The notes under the pieces are model-generated. The model searched no databases, had not been told where the DNA came from, and saw only the letters and a list, made by a program, of their open reading frames with translations. Positions 26,359 to 36,095 of a DNA stretch of 64,000 nt are shown here, in pieces (position 1 is the first letter of the stretch; the number at the start of each line of letters is the position of its first letter). A program made the translations under genes and the position numbers. Origin of the DNA: JAVBWO01 sp036677375 (GTDB lineage Bacteria; Bacillota; Dehalobacteriia; UBA4068; UBA4997); NCBI GenBank assembly GCA_036677375.1, contig JAVBWO010000024.1, forward strand, positions 62,001 through 126,000, written 5' to 3'.

Positions 26359-27273
26359 CTAATTTATTTGATCGGTTTCAACAACCGTTTTTTCTTTTTC
26401 CTCTTTATTTTCTTTCTTTTTTTTACAGGCTTCCAAGTAGATGCGCTGGAATTCGGCGGCGTCCTCCGCCTGGGTGCCGGCGGACTCACAGATGATCACC
26501 GGCTCCAGTTCCTTCTCTACCAAAGCCTGCGCCAAATAATAAAAATCCGGGCCATATTCTTTTTCCTGCAAAGTACGATGCTTTTTCTCCCCGGCCTTGG
26601 TAAATTCCACCGGTGAAAAATGTATATGAAGACCTTGCAGTTTTTCCTGCCCCAAGCCGTTTTTGATCTTGTCCAAAACAGCGGTAAAATCTTTTTTTTG
26701 TGTAAGAGTACCGCCATATAAGGCATACAGGTGTCCGAAATCCACTGTAGGATAAAGAGACTTGTCCAGGCGGCAAAGAGCGATTACCTCTGCCAAATGG
26801 CCAAATTGATTGCTTTTTCCCATGGTTTCCGGGCAAAGATGCACATCTTCCAAAAGGCCTTCCCGCCGGGCTTCCTCCATGATGCCGGAAAGCATAGCCT
26901 CTGCCCGCTTCATGGCTTCTTCCCGGGAGCTGCCGCCTAAAGCGCCGGGGTGGAATACCACCCGTTCCGCTGACATCCAAGCGGCCGCTTGCAAGGATTT
27001 TAAGATATGGTAACGGCTTTTTGCCAAAATCGACGCGTCCTGACTAACCAGATTGATATAATAAGGAGCATGAATGCTGAGCTTGATATCAAACCGTTTG
27101 GCCTGGGCTGCTAAGGTGGTGCAAAAGCCGTGGCTGACCTTAACGCCGCGGGTGCATTGATATTCATAGGCATTAAGTCCGAAACCCTGCAGCCACTGAC
27201 AGACGTCCAAAGAGGTCTTGTGTCCGTCGCTGTAAAAGGAATCGCTGTTGCCCGCCGGGCCGAATCGTATCAT
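26359..27273 (-). CDS. endonuclease IV-like TIM-barrel protein
   Basis: 304 residues of the xylose-isomerase-like / Nfo-type TIM barrel. Metal-ligand candidates are LSIHAPYYINLVS (about 81), VVFHPGALGG (about 118), LCPETMGK, PTVDFGHLYAL and HIHFSPVEF. It may be an AP endonuclease or a related divalent-metal enzyme. The last 25 residues are almost all Lys/Glu. The start overlaps the miaB stop by 4 bp (ATGA). Confidence 0.82.
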   Translation of the reverse strand: MIRFGPAGNSDSFYSDGHKTSLDVCQWLQGFGLNAYEYQCTRGVKVSHGFCTTLAAQAKRFDIKLSIHAPYYINLVSQDASILAKSRYHILKSLQAAAWMSAERVVFHPGALGGSSREEAMKRAEAMLSGIMEEARREGLLEDVHLCPETMGKSNQFGHLAEVIALCRLDKSLYPTVDFGHLYALYGGTLTQKKDFTAVLDKIKNGLGQEKLQGLHIHFSPVEFTKAGEKKHRTLQEKEYGPDFYYLAQALVEKELEPVIICESAGTQAEDAAEFQRIYLEACKKKKENKEEKEKTVVETDQIN

Positions 27274-28583
27274 AACACCTCTCCTGTGAGACTCCAGGTT
27301 TTCGCATCGGTGATCTTAACGGGAAGAATCTTGCCCACCATATCCTGAGTACCCGCAAAGGATACCAGTTTATTTCCCTCAGTGCGGCCGGAATAGACCT
27401 GGTCGTTGTTTTTACTTAAGCCTTCCACCAGGATCTGCTCCACCTTTCCTACTAAAGCCTGATTAATGGCCAGGCTGATGGGATCCTGCAATTCCATGAG
27501 ACGCAGCAGGCGATCTTTTTTGACGGCTGAGGGCACCTGATCCGGCATCTTGGCCGCCGGCGTGCCGGAACGAGGTGAATACAGGAAGGTATAGGCCACG
27601 TCAAAACGGCATTTGGTAATAAAGGCCAAGGTCTCGGCAAAATCTTCTTCGGTCTCGCCGGGGAACCCCACCATGAGGTCGGTGGTAAAGCTTGCAGTTG
27701 GAAATTTCTCCCGCATATAGGATAAGATCTCATAATAATCCGCTGTTTGATACCGGCGGTTCATTGCTTGAAGCGTCCGGTCGCAGCCCGATTGGATGGG
27801 CAAGTGAAAATGACGGCAAACCTTGGGTAAGGCGGCAATGGTATCCACCAAGGTTTTGGTGAAATCCTTCGGGTGAGAGGTCATATAACGAATGCGTTCA
27901 ATACCCTCTACCTGGTGAACCAAAGTGAGAAGTCCTGCAAAATCAGCGCCCACATCACTGTCAGTACCGTAGGAATTCACATTCTGCCCTAAAAGCATGA
28001 CCTCTTTGTAACCTTCGGCGGCAAGGGCTTTCACTTCATCAACAATGACCTGCGCCGGGCGGCTTTTCTCTCGTCCCCGCACATAGGGAACGATACAATA
28101 GGTACAAAAATTATTACAGCCATGGATGATATTGACCTGCGCCTTAACTTTATCATCCCGCTGTACCGGCAGACTGACAGGAAGCTCTTCCGTACTGCCG
28201 CCGGTATCCACGATATGCCTGGCTCCCGCCATAACTTCGGCAATGTACTGAGGCAGATGATGCAGATGATAGGTACCCAAGACGATATCTACCTGGGGCG
28301 AACGGCGGAAGATCTCTGATGCCACCCCTTCCCGCTGGGCCATGCAGCCGCAGAGAGCAATGATGGCGCCGCGCTTTTCCTTATCATGCTTCAGATTGCC
28401 GATATAACCAAGAGCTTTATTTTCCGCGCTTTGCCGAATCGAACAGGTGTTTACCACCACAATATCCGCCGCCGCCTCGGATGAAGCCGCCTCATAGCCT
28501 GCCTGGATTAAAATGCCGGCCAGAAGCTGTGAATCATGTTCATTCATCTGACAGCCGAAGGTCTGTATAAAAAACTTCAACAA
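27270..28583 (-). CDS. miaB: tRNA-2-methylthio-N6-dimethylallyladenosine synthase MiaB
   Basis: 437 residues. The N-terminal MTTase domain has Cys in TFGCQMN, NTCSIRQ and ALCGCMAQ for the auxiliary [4Fe-4S] cluster. The radical-SAM triad is CNNFCTYC. A C-terminal TRAM domain ends the protein. It methylthiolates the i6A37 made by MiaA. The TTG start follows AGGTGATGA. Confidence 0.96.
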   Translation of the reverse strand: MLKFFIQTFGCQMNEHDSQLLAGILIQAGYEAASSEAAADIVVVNTCSIRQSAENKALGYIGNLKHDKEKRGAIIALCGCMAQREGVASEIFRRSPQVDIVLGTYHLHHLPQYIAEVMAGARHIVDTGGSTEELPVSLPVQRDDKVKAQVNIIHGCNNFCTYCIVPYVRGREKSRPAQVIVDEVKALAAEGYKEVMLLGQNVNSYGTDSDVGADFAGLLTLVHQVEGIERIRYMTSHPKDFTKTLVDTIAALPKVCRHFHLPIQSGCDRTLQAMNRRYQTADYYEILSYMREKFPTASFTTDLMVGFPGETEEDFAETLAFITKCRFDVAYTFLYSPRSGTPAAKMPDQVPSAVKKDRLLRLMELQDPISLAINQALVGKVEQILVEGLSKNNDQVYSGRTEGNKLVSFAGTQDMVGKILPVKITDAKTWSLTGEVL

Positions 28584-28808
28584 TCATCACCTATTTCTTA
28601 TTACTTCGTTTTTTCTTCCGTTTTCTATTATCTTCTATTATGTATCTTGTAGCTTGCGTTATCAATTATCATCCGTCTTCCTATCCATAAGAAACCATCG
28701 TTACGGTGGTCTTGACGGCAAAAAAGGCTGCCATCTGTGATACAATACTGCCACACCGCGTCACACCATATAATCATAGCATAACCATGCCGGTTCTGTA
28801 AAATTCTT
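28584..28808. other. 225-bp spacer between recJ and miaB
   Basis: No open frame of interest. CCACCGT/ATGG pairing around 28690-28715 could form a weak hairpin after recJ on the minus strand. Confidence 0.4.
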
Positions 28809-30593
28809 TTATTTGCTAATGCGAAAATCCTGAATCTGAACCTGTAACTGATCCCGGTTATTGAAATTATTGACGGAAATATGGTACAGGATATCAAGGA
28901 GAACTCCAGGGCCGGCACAACCAAGCAAATCCTGCCACAGGCAATCGCCGCCACATTCCTTGATCATCTCTTCAAAACGGCCACGCTGCCGGAATAAAAT
29001 CGCTTGCAAAGTTCCACTGTCATGATTCAACTGGAAGGTGAGCCGCACCACCTGCTCTGTAGAACCGAAAAGCTGGATCTGCCGCAGGAGGACGCCTTTG
29101 GCAGCAAAAAGCGGGATAGCGTTGCCCTTGCCAAAAGGCTCCAGCCGGTACTGTGCTCTGGCCAGATCCAGGCTTAGCCATTCTATGGGCAGTTGCAGAT
29201 CGATTAAGGTTTGCGGCATCATCTCCTCAACGGTCAGCTCACAGTGGCTGTTTAGGAATTGCCGCAAAGCCTGGATATTTTCCACCGGCACCGACAGGCC
29301 CGCCGCCATGGGATGGCCGCCAAAAGCCAACAGCAAATGCTGGCACTGCTGTAAGGATTCAAACATATTGTAACCGGGAATGGAACGGCCGGAACCGCGC
29401 ACCGGCTCTTTCTCGCCGGACAAAACAAAGACAGGACGATGAAATAATTCTTTGATCCGTCCTGCCACGATTCCGCCTACACTTTCCGGCAAGCGACTGT
29501 CGTAAATGACCAGAACCTTGTCCTCTTGAAGCTCCATTTCCTTGATATCGCCCAAAGCGATTTCCACGCCTTTGGCCGTCATATGTTTCCGGGCAGTGTT
29601 CAGTTCCACCAGCTTTTCCGCCAAAATCTGCGCCGCTTCTTCCTGAGCCAGCAAAAGCTCCACAGCCGTTTCCGCCATATCCAAACGGCCAGAGGCATTG
29701 ATGCAGGGCCCTAAAATAAAGCCGATATGATAAACGTCAATTTCTTTTTTGGCCAAGCCAGTGGCCTCAATTAGGCTGCGGATGCCTGGATTGAGGCATT
29801 GCCGAAAAGTAGGCAATGCAGTAGCTACCAGAGTACGGTTTTCGCCCGTCAGATCCATAATATCACAAATGGTAGCAATCGCCGCCATTTGCAGGTATTC
29901 CTGACCATCTTTCTGCCAATCCAGTCCCGTGCGGGCATAAATATATTGCGCGATCTTATAGGCAATAGCCCCCGCGCAAAGCTGTTTGAAAGGATACGGG
30001 CAATCCGGCCGTTTGGGGTTGATGATGGCATGAGCTTCCGGCATGATATAAGTTAAGGTACCGTCGGTATTGGTTTCAAAAGGAACTTCATGATGGTCGG
30101 TCACGACGACAGTCAGCCCCAATTCCTTGGCAAAAGCCACCTGTTCTCTGGCGGCAATGCCGTTATCGCAAGTCAAGAGCAGCTTAATCCCTATATTGGC
30201 AAATTCCTGAATGGCACTGCTGTTTAGCCCGTATCCCTCAGTCTCCCGCTGCGGGATATAATAGATGGGGTTGGAGCCCAATGCGGTCAAGGTCTTATAC
30301 AAAATCGTAGTAGCCGTGATGCCATCCACATCATAATCACCGTAAACAGCGATTTTTTCGCCTTTCTCCACTGCTTTCAAAATCAGATCAGTTCCACGAT
30401 CCATATCCTTCATGAGACTGGGTTGATAAAAATATCCGCTTTGGGCGGACAACCATTCTTTGGCGACGGCGGCATCCGAAAGCCCCCTTACCGCTAAAAC
30501 CTGCGCCAAAGGCAAAGGAAGTCCCGTTTCGCAGGCCAGACGTTTCACGGCCTCCTCATTGACCGGGCATCCCCGCAATATCCAATTGTTCAT
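28809..30593 (-). CDS. recJ: single-stranded-DNA 5'-3' exonuclease RecJ
   Basis: 594 residues. DHH-family motifs: YGDYDVDGITAT (about 79-90), TCDNG, VVTDHHE and INPKRPDCPYPF. The DHHA1 motif SGRSIPGYNMF and FGGHPMAAG follow, then an OB-type C-domain. Works in RecF-pathway recombination and mismatch or base-excision repair. The start is taken as ATG 30593 (MNNWILRG), matching family N-termini; a TTG nine codons upstream is possible. Neither has a strong ribosome site. Confidence 0.95.
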   Translation of the reverse strand: MNNWILRGCPVNEEAVKRLACETGLPLPLAQVLAVRGLSDAAVAKEWLSAQSGYFYQPSLMKDMDRGTDLILKAVEKGEKIAVYGDYDVDGITATTILYKTLTALGSNPIYYIPQRETEGYGLNSSAIQEFANIGIKLLLTCDNGIAAREQVAFAKELGLTVVVTDHHEVPFETNTDGTLTYIMPEAHAIINPKRPDCPYPFKQLCAGAIAYKIAQYIYARTGLDWQKDGQEYLQMAAIATICDIMDLTGENRTLVATALPTFRQCLNPGIRSLIEATGLAKKEIDVYHIGFILGPCINASGRLDMAETAVELLLAQEEAAQILAEKLVELNTARKHMTAKGVEIALGDIKEMELQEDKVLVIYDSRLPESVGGIVAGRIKELFHRPVFVLSGEKEPVRGSGRSIPGYNMFESLQQCQHLLLAFGGHPMAAGLSVPVENIQALRQFLNSHCELTVEEMMPQTLIDLQLPIEWLSLDLARAQYRLEPFGKGNAIPLFAAKGVLLRQIQLFGSTEQVVRLTFQLNHDSGTLQAILFRQRGRFEEMIKECGGDCLWQDLLGCAGPGVLLDILYHISVNNFNNRDQLQVQIQDFRISK

Positions 30594-30663
30594 TCCACAC
30601 CGCTTTCCAAGTTCTGTCAATGCTTATGCATCAACGGTTCTCATTTCATACCTATATTATACT

Positions 30664-30697
30664 AAAAGCAAGCATGATTGTCATCATGCTTGCTTTT
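30664..30697 (-). terminator. terminator of the secDF unit
   Basis: AAAAGCAAGCATGA (30664-30677) and TCATGCTTGCTTTT (30684-30697) form a 14-bp perfect stem, located between the secF stop and the recJ start. Confidence 0.85.
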
Positions 30698-30735
30698 ATT
30701 TCAAGGCAAAAATCTACAAATTAAGCTATATTACG

Positions 30736-31764
30736 CTATTTGTTTTTCTTAGAACCCTTTTTGCCATTGGACTTTTTACTTTTGTTATTCGTCTTGGCAG
30801 GAGCAGACGATTTGGTTTCATCGGGAAGAACCGGCTTGGCTTCTGTTTTAACGGGTTGAGGAGCAGTCGGCTTAGAACCGGACTTGACCGAAGTTTGTTT
30901 TGATTTGGAGCCGATGCGTCCGCCGATATCGGTTAAGATAGAACCGGCAATAAAAACGGAAGAATAGCAGCCGCCCACAACACCGACTAAGAGCGCCAAG
31001 GCAAAGTTCTTGGTGCTGGCGCCACCGAAGAAAAACAAGGCCACCAATAAGAGCAAGACGGCTACCGAAGTATTGATGGAACGCGCTATGGTTTGGTTGA
31101 CGCTGATATTGACCAAATCAGAAAAAGGCATCTTGCTAAGCTTGCGCGTATTTTCCCGGATACGGTCAAAGATAACGATGGTGTTATTGATGGAATAGCC
31201 TAGGATCGTTAGGATCGCCGCCACAAAGGTGCTGTCTACCTCCAGCTGCATGATGGAAAATAAACCCAAGGTAAGCAACACATCGTGTATCAAGGGCACA
31301 ATAGCGGAAATGGCATAGTTAAATTTAAATCGGATCGTGATATAAAGCAACATACAGATGACGGCGATAATCAGCGCCGTCTCGGCTTTACTAATCAGCT
31401 CCCGGCCTATGGTAGGGCCAATATGCTCATTCCGCAGAATTACTATATTGCCAAAGGAGCTTTTCATCTCATCCAGCATTGCCGCGCTTTGTTCTTCGTC
31501 TATATCGGCTGTCCGAATCAGGTAGCTGTTATTATCAGACTTCTGGATGCTGGGGGTTTGGGACACGTACTGATTTAGCACAGTCCGTAAGTCCGTAGCT
31601 TCCGGCATGGTTTCAAACTGGATCTGGTAAAGGTTGCCTCCGGTGAAGTCCAAGCCTTTATTTAAGCCTTGCGTAAAGAAAGAGATGAGCCCGGCAAGAA
31701 TAAGAACAATGGAAATGAGATACCATATCTTCCTTTTGCCAATAATATTCAACTGTCTATCCAT
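30736..31764 (-). CDS. secF: protein translocase subunit SecF
   Basis: 342 residues. Six membrane helices with GLDFTGGNLYQI after the first one and GYSINNTIVIFDRIRE in the fourth-fifth region. SecDF uses proton motive force to pull exported proteins. The last 60 residues are a Pro/Ser/Lys-rich tail ending in a lysine cluster (KKSNGKKGSKKNK), longer than typical. ATG 31764 overlaps the secD stop by one base (TAATG) and uses the GGAGGAG inside the end of secD. Confidence 0.95.
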   Translation of the reverse strand: MDRQLNIIGKRKIWYLISIVLILAGLISFFTQGLNKGLDFTGGNLYQIQFETMPEATDLRTVLNQYVSQTPSIQKSDNNSYLIRTADIDEEQSAAMLDEMKSSFGNIVILRNEHIGPTIGRELISKAETALIIAVICMLLYITIRFKFNYAISAIVPLIHDVLLTLGLFSIMQLEVDSTFVAAILTILGYSINNTIVIFDRIRENTRKLSKMPFSDLVNISVNQTIARSINTSVAVLLLLVALFFFGGASTKNFALALLVGVVGGCYSSVFIAGSILTDIGGRIGSKSKQTSVKSGSKPTAPQPVKTEAKPVLPDETKSSAPAKTNNKSKKSNGKKGSKKNK

Positions 31765-32978
31765 TAGGCTCTCCTCCTTCCACCATAAAGATGTGGACTG
31801 TTGCCGAAGGCCGAGATGTCGGTGCTCCAACGCAGGAGATAATGGGTCAGAGTCAATGCGGTGAACATGCTGACTAAGATACCCATTGACAGTGTAACGG
31901 CAAACCCTTGAATGGAACCGCTGCCGAATTTATAAAGAACAGCCGCCGCAATTAAAGTGGTAACGTTAGAGTCTACAATGGTCCAAAGAGCACGGCTGAA
32001 ACCGGCGTCAATCGCAGCACGCAAGGATTTGCCGCCGCGAACCTCCTCCTTGATACGCTCATAAATAATAATATTGGCGTCAACAGCCATCCCGATGGAC
32101 AAGACGAACCCAGCAATCCCCGGCAGCGTCAGGACAACTCCTATCAGATTCAAAAGCCAAATTAGGATCAGCCCGTAGAAAACCAGAGAAATGAAAGCAA
32201 CCACGCCGGGCAGTCGGTAATAAGCAACCAAGAAGATCACCAGAAGAATCAGCCCGATTATACCTGCATGAAAGCTCTTAAGTAAAGAATCCATACCAAG
32301 GCTGGGACCTACCGTTCTTTTGGACATGACTTCCACGTTAACGGGCAGAGCGCCGCCACGCAGGATCGCGGCAGTTGCAATGGCTTCATCCAATGTATAT
32401 TGACCGGTGATACGGGCTTTCCCATCGGTAATAGGTACTTCTACCACAGGATCGGTCAACATTTCATTATCCAAATAAATAGTAATCTTTTGTCCCACCA
32501 GCCTTGCGGTGGCATCGGCAAACTTTTCCTTCCCGCTGTCGGAGAATTCCAGACTGATGGAGATTTCACCGTTGTTATTGACACCTTGCGCATTGGTCAG
32601 CTCGGCGCCGGAAAGAATCACATTGCCGTCAGGATCGCGGAATTCCAGTTTAGCAGTCTTCCCCAGACGTTCTATGGCTTCATCAGGGTCGTTTACACCT
32701 GCCAATTGAATGATTAAACGGTCGTCCCCTTCTTTTTGGATGATAGGCTCGCTAACACCCATTTCGTCAACCCTTTTGCGCATAATTTCCTGTAATTGAC
32801 TCATGTCATCGCTGGTAACGGATTTCCCTTCCTCTGGTACCGCTTTCAGTACAACTTCGGCGCCGCCTTTCAAATCCAAACCTAGCTGGGTTTGGGTTTT
32901 CAAAGGTGTAAAAGAAAACACCGCACCCAAAATGGCGATGAGTATTACAACGGCAAGCTTTGTGCCGCCTTTACCCAT
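31764..32978 (-). CDS. secD: protein translocase subunit SecD
   Basis: 404 residues, the short Clostridia form. N-terminal helix, GLDLKGGAEVVL, a small P1 domain (about 60-215), then five helices with GMAVDANIIIYERIKEE and FALTL-type ends. Partner of SecF. ATG 32978 follows AAGGAGGGAA. SecD ends GGRRRA, and the codons for that tail supply the secF ribosome site. Confidence 0.95.
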   Translation of the reverse strand: MGKGGTKLAVVILIAILGAVFSFTPLKTQTQLGLDLKGGAEVVLKAVPEEGKSVTSDDMSQLQEIMRKRVDEMGVSEPIIQKEGDDRLIIQLAGVNDPDEAIERLGKTAKLEFRDPDGNVILSGAELTNAQGVNNNGEISISLEFSDSGKEKFADATARLVGQKITIYLDNEMLTDPVVEVPITDGKARITGQYTLDEAIATAAILRGGALPVNVEVMSKRTVGPSLGMDSLLKSFHAGIIGLILLVIFLVAYYRLPGVVAFISLVFYGLILIWLLNLIGVVLTLPGIAGFVLSIGMAVDANIIIYERIKEEVRGGKSLRAAIDAGFSRALWTIVDSNVTTLIAAAVLYKFGSGSIQGFAVTLSMGILVSMFTALTLTHYLLRWSTDISAFGNSPHLYGGRRRA

Positions 32979-33100
32979 ACACGTTCCCTCCTTGATCCAA
33001 TATGTAGATATCAAAAATTACTATACAATTATACTCCCGCAAAGAAATACTGTCAATGTAAAAGCAAATGCAAAGCAGATTAACAAAAAAATACTTTGCA

Positions 33101-33130
33101 AAAAAAAAGACCTCAAAAAGGTCTTTTTTT
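33101..33130 (-). terminator. terminator between yajC and secD
   Basis: AAAAAAGACCT, short loop, AGGTCTTTTTTT, just past the yajC stop. Read-through into secD is possible. Confidence 0.75.
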
Positions 33131-33144
33131 GATCTGGAGAGGTT

Positions 33145-33432
33145 TTATTCTCCTTCTTTTTTCAGGTTCTCTTTGGTCTTTAACGTACCGATACCGCCTT
33201 TGGTGATTTCTACTTCCACCTTTTCCGCTAAACGCAGCCAAACAGTATCTTCTTTAATCCGGGTGATGGTGCCAAGAAAGCCGCCGATGGTAACAACTTC
33301 GTCACCGACGCTTAAGCTGTTCATCATCGCTTGCCGTGTTTTTTTCTGCTTCTGCTGCGGACGGATGAGCAGGAAGTAAAAAATGGCAATAAAGATGACA
33401 ATCCAGCCGATACCTAGTGCTTGTGATTGCAA
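33145..33432 (-). CDS. yajC: preprotein translocase subunit YajC
   Basis: 95 residues. One helix (about 8-23) followed by IRPQQKQKK, the hallmark of YajC, then the compact cytosolic domain VGDEVVTIGGFLGTITRI. Accessory of SecDF. The gene cluster tgt-yajC-secD-secF is widespread. Confidence 0.95.
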   Translation of the reverse strand: MQSQALGIGWIVIFIAIFYFLLIRPQQKQKKTRQAMMNSLSVGDEVVTIGGFLGTITRIKEDTVWLRLAEKVEVEITKGGIGTLKTKENLKKEGE

Positions 33433-33506
33433 TGAGTTTCACCACCTTATTTGTCTTTTTTTGATATTTCAAAATAAATTCGTTATATAAAAGAAAATTC
33501 CTTCTT

Positions 33507-34613
33507 TTATTCCCGCCACTTGGCAAAAAATTCATATCGAAAATCATCAAAGCCGCCGGTAAGAACCGCTTCCCTAATATCCTGCATCAAATGAATCAGG
33601 TAATAGAGGTTGTGAATGGTGGTAAGACGGATCCCCAACACCTCGCCTGCTTTTAATAAATGCCGGATATAGGCACGGCTGAAATTTTGACAAGCGTAAC
33701 AGCCGCAATTGTTGTCAATGGGGCGAAAGTCCCTGGCATATTCCGCGTTCCGCACCACCAGCTTGCCGCCTGGAACAAAGACCGTACCGTTTCTGGCGAT
33801 CCTGGTGGGCAGGACGCAATCAAATAAGTCAACTCCCCGAGCCACGCCTTCCACCAAGCAATCCGGGCTGCCCACCCCCATGAGATAACGGGGCTTTTCT
33901 TTGGGCATCATGGGCGAAATATAATCCAAGATCTCATACATCATGGGCTTCGGTTCTCCAACGCTCAAACCGCCGATACCATAACCGGGAAAATCAATGG
34001 CGGTCAATTCTTCCACGCTGCGTTTTCTGAGATCTTTGAAAAGCCCCCCTTGCACGATACCGAAAAGAACCTGCCCCCGGCGGCCGGTATGGGTCTCTTT
34101 GCAGATGGCGGCCCACCGGCTGGTACGTTCCAAGGCGGCTAAAACATCTTTGTAATCGGCGGGATAAGGCGCGCATTCATCAAAAGCCATGGCAATATCG
34201 GCGCCCAAGGCCTCCTCGATCTCCATCACTTTAGCAGGGGTGAAAAGATGGGAAGAACCGTCTAAGTGAGAGCGGAAGGTAACACCGTCCTCCCCCATGC
34301 GGCGCAGCTCCGACAAGCTGAAAACCTGAAAACCCCCGCTATCGGTTAGTATGGGCTTTTTCCATTGCATAAATTCATGCAACCCGCCCGCTTCGTCCAC
34401 CAAGTCATGACCCGGCCGTAAATAAAGATGGTAGGTATTGCTCAAAATGATCTGAGCGCCGATCTCTTCCAGCTCCCGCGGAGAAACGGTTTTAACCGAG
34501 GCTTGGGTACCTACGGGCATAAATAAGGGCGTAGTCACGTCGCCCCTGTTGGTATGGAGGATGCCGGCTCTGGCGCGGCCATCTTCCTTGAGCAGTTCAA
34601 ACCAAAATGTCAT
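33507..34613 (-). CDS. tgt: tRNA-guanine transglycosylase Tgt
   Basis: 368 residues. Catalytic and recognition motifs: LTDSGGFQVFSLSELR (about 89), AFDECAPYP (about 143), GIGGLSVGEP, and the zinc site CGCYACQ with a later HN pair. It swaps G34 for preQ1 in tRNAs for Asp, Asn, His and Tyr. ATG 34613 follows GAGGTG; an earlier start at 34646 would add 11 unlike residues. Confidence 0.97.
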   Translation of the reverse strand: MTFWFELLKEDGRARAGILHTNRGDVTTPLFMPVGTQASVKTVSPRELEEIGAQIILSNTYHLYLRPGHDLVDEAGGLHEFMQWKKPILTDSGGFQVFSLSELRRMGEDGVTFRSHLDGSSHLFTPAKVMEIEEALGADIAMAFDECAPYPADYKDVLAALERTSRWAAICKETHTGRRGQVLFGIVQGGLFKDLRKRSVEELTAIDFPGYGIGGLSVGEPKPMMYEILDYISPMMPKEKPRYLMGVGSPDCLVEGVARGVDLFDCVLPTRIARNGTVFVPGGKLVVRNAEYARDFRPIDNNCGCYACQNFSRAYIRHLLKAGEVLGIRLTTIHNLYYLIHLMQDIREAVLTGGFDDFRYEFFAKWRE

Positions 34614-34747
34614 AGAACACCTCGAACTAATTTTTAGTATTTCCAACTAAAATAGTATTTGCTTTAACAACGATATACAGGCATATTTTATCGTCTTTTA
34701 TTATCTTTTATTTATCTATCGTCAGTTACCGGCAACCTTTTTTTTGA

Positions 34748-34768
34748 GAAAAGCAACAAAATGCTGCT
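34748..34768 (-). terminator. possible terminator after queA
   Basis: AGCAGCA/TGTTGCT stem (minus strand) with a TTT loop, followed by TTTT. It lies 140 bp past the queA stop in an otherwise featureless 294-bp spacer. Confidence 0.4.
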
Positions 34769-34907
34769 GCCGTTTTAACATCCGAAACAAACATTTTAGT
34801 GTGATCCTTTAGCATGATAAAATAAAATTCTAATATGTTGTGTATTTGCTACCGGGAATGACCGTCCATGACATCGAATGCTTCTTTGGCATAAGAGACA
34901 ATTGATC

Positions 34908-35930
34908 TTATATAATGAGCATGGCGTCGCCAAAGCTGAAGAAGCGGTAGCGCTCCCGGATGGCTTCCTCATAGGCGGCTAAAATATGCTCCCGTCCCGC
35001 TAAAGCGGATACCAACATAAGCAGTGTGCTTTTGGGAAGATGAAAATTAGTGATTAGCCCCTCCACCGCCTTGAAACGGTAACCGGGATAAATATAGCTT
35101 TCCGTAAAACCCGTCCCCGGCAGAATAATGCCTTCCGGCGTGGCCACGGTTTCCAATGTCCGGGTGGAGGTGGTTCCCACGCTGAGGATGCGGCCGCCGG
35201 CGGCTTTCGCCTCATTGATAAGACGGGCCGTCGCTTCTGTGACCTCATAATATTCGGCATGCATCTTATGCTCTTCAATGATGTCCACTTTGACAGGACG
35301 GAAAGTACCAAGGCCAACATGGAGCAGCACCTTGGCAATGATAACGCCCTGCTCTGTTAACTCCGTCAAAAGGCGCTCCGTAAAGTGCAGCCCGGCGGTA
35401 GGAGCGGCGGCGGAACCGGGTTCCCTGGCATAAACAGGCTGGTAACGATTGCCGTCTTCCAGTTTTTCTTTAATATAAGGCGGCAGCGGCATCTGCCCCA
35501 TCCGGTCTAAGATGCTAAAAAAGTCTCCATCATATTCAAAACGGATGATGCGGGTGCCATCCTCCCCGATTTCTTCGATTACAGCGCCTACCTCAGGCAA
35601 AGGCAGCTGCAATCTCGTACCGGGAGGCACTTTCTTGCCAGGACGCACCAAAGTCTGCCAGCGGTAACGGTCCAGCTGCCGCAGCAATACCAATTCAATG
35701 GCTGCGCCGCTGGGTTTTTGAGCATAGATCCTGGCCGGAATGACCTTGGTATCATTGATCACCAGCACATCCCCAGGCTTGAGATATTCTCCCACTTCAT
35801 AAAAATGCCGGTGTTCCATGGCACCTGTTTCTTTATGCAATACCAAAAGCCGGGAAGCGTCCCGCGGTTCGATGGGATGCTGGGCAATCAACTCCTCCGG
35901 CAGATCATAATCAAATTCTGCAATGTGCAT
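34908..35930 (-). CDS. queA: S-adenosylmethionine:tRNA ribosyltransferase-isomerase QueA
   Basis: 340 residues. Family motifs: FDYDLPEELIAQHP at the N-terminus, DVLVINDTKVIPARI, AAPTAGLHFT, VGLGTFRPV, and NFHLPKSTLLMLVSAL near the end. It converts preQ1-tRNA to epoxyqueuosine-tRNA. It works after Tgt, encoded 260 bp downstream, and before QueH, encoded about 2 kb upstream. Confidence 0.97.
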   Translation of the reverse strand: MHIAEFDYDLPEELIAQHPIEPRDASRLLVLHKETGAMEHRHFYEVGEYLKPGDVLVINDTKVIPARIYAQKPSGAAIELVLLRQLDRYRWQTLVRPGKKVPPGTRLQLPLPEVGAVIEEIGEDGTRIIRFEYDGDFFSILDRMGQMPLPPYIKEKLEDGNRYQPVYAREPGSAAAPTAGLHFTERLLTELTEQGVIIAKVLLHVGLGTFRPVKVDIIEEHKMHAEYYEVTEATARLINEAKAAGGRILSVGTTSTRTLETVATPEGIILPGTGFTESYIYPGYRFKAVEGLITNFHLPKSTLLMLVSALAGREHILAAYEEAIRERYRFFSFGDAMLII

Positions 35931-36095
35931 TTTAAATGTTTCCTACTTCCAGAAATTTTATTATAAAAGATAACCGCAAGCACCTATTCGTAAAAAAACA
36001 CCGGCCATCCTTTTTATTGCTTTTATTTATCATTCCCGGCTATAACCGGTTTTAACACGTTTAATGCTCTTTTCAACGGTTCTTTTGGCCTGTTT

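Noticed and set aside
35931..36095. preQ1 riboswitch upstream of queA
   Set aside because: The region was read for the short preQ1 pseudoknot pattern; none was found, and tgt/queA are not usual targets without queuosine precursor genes.
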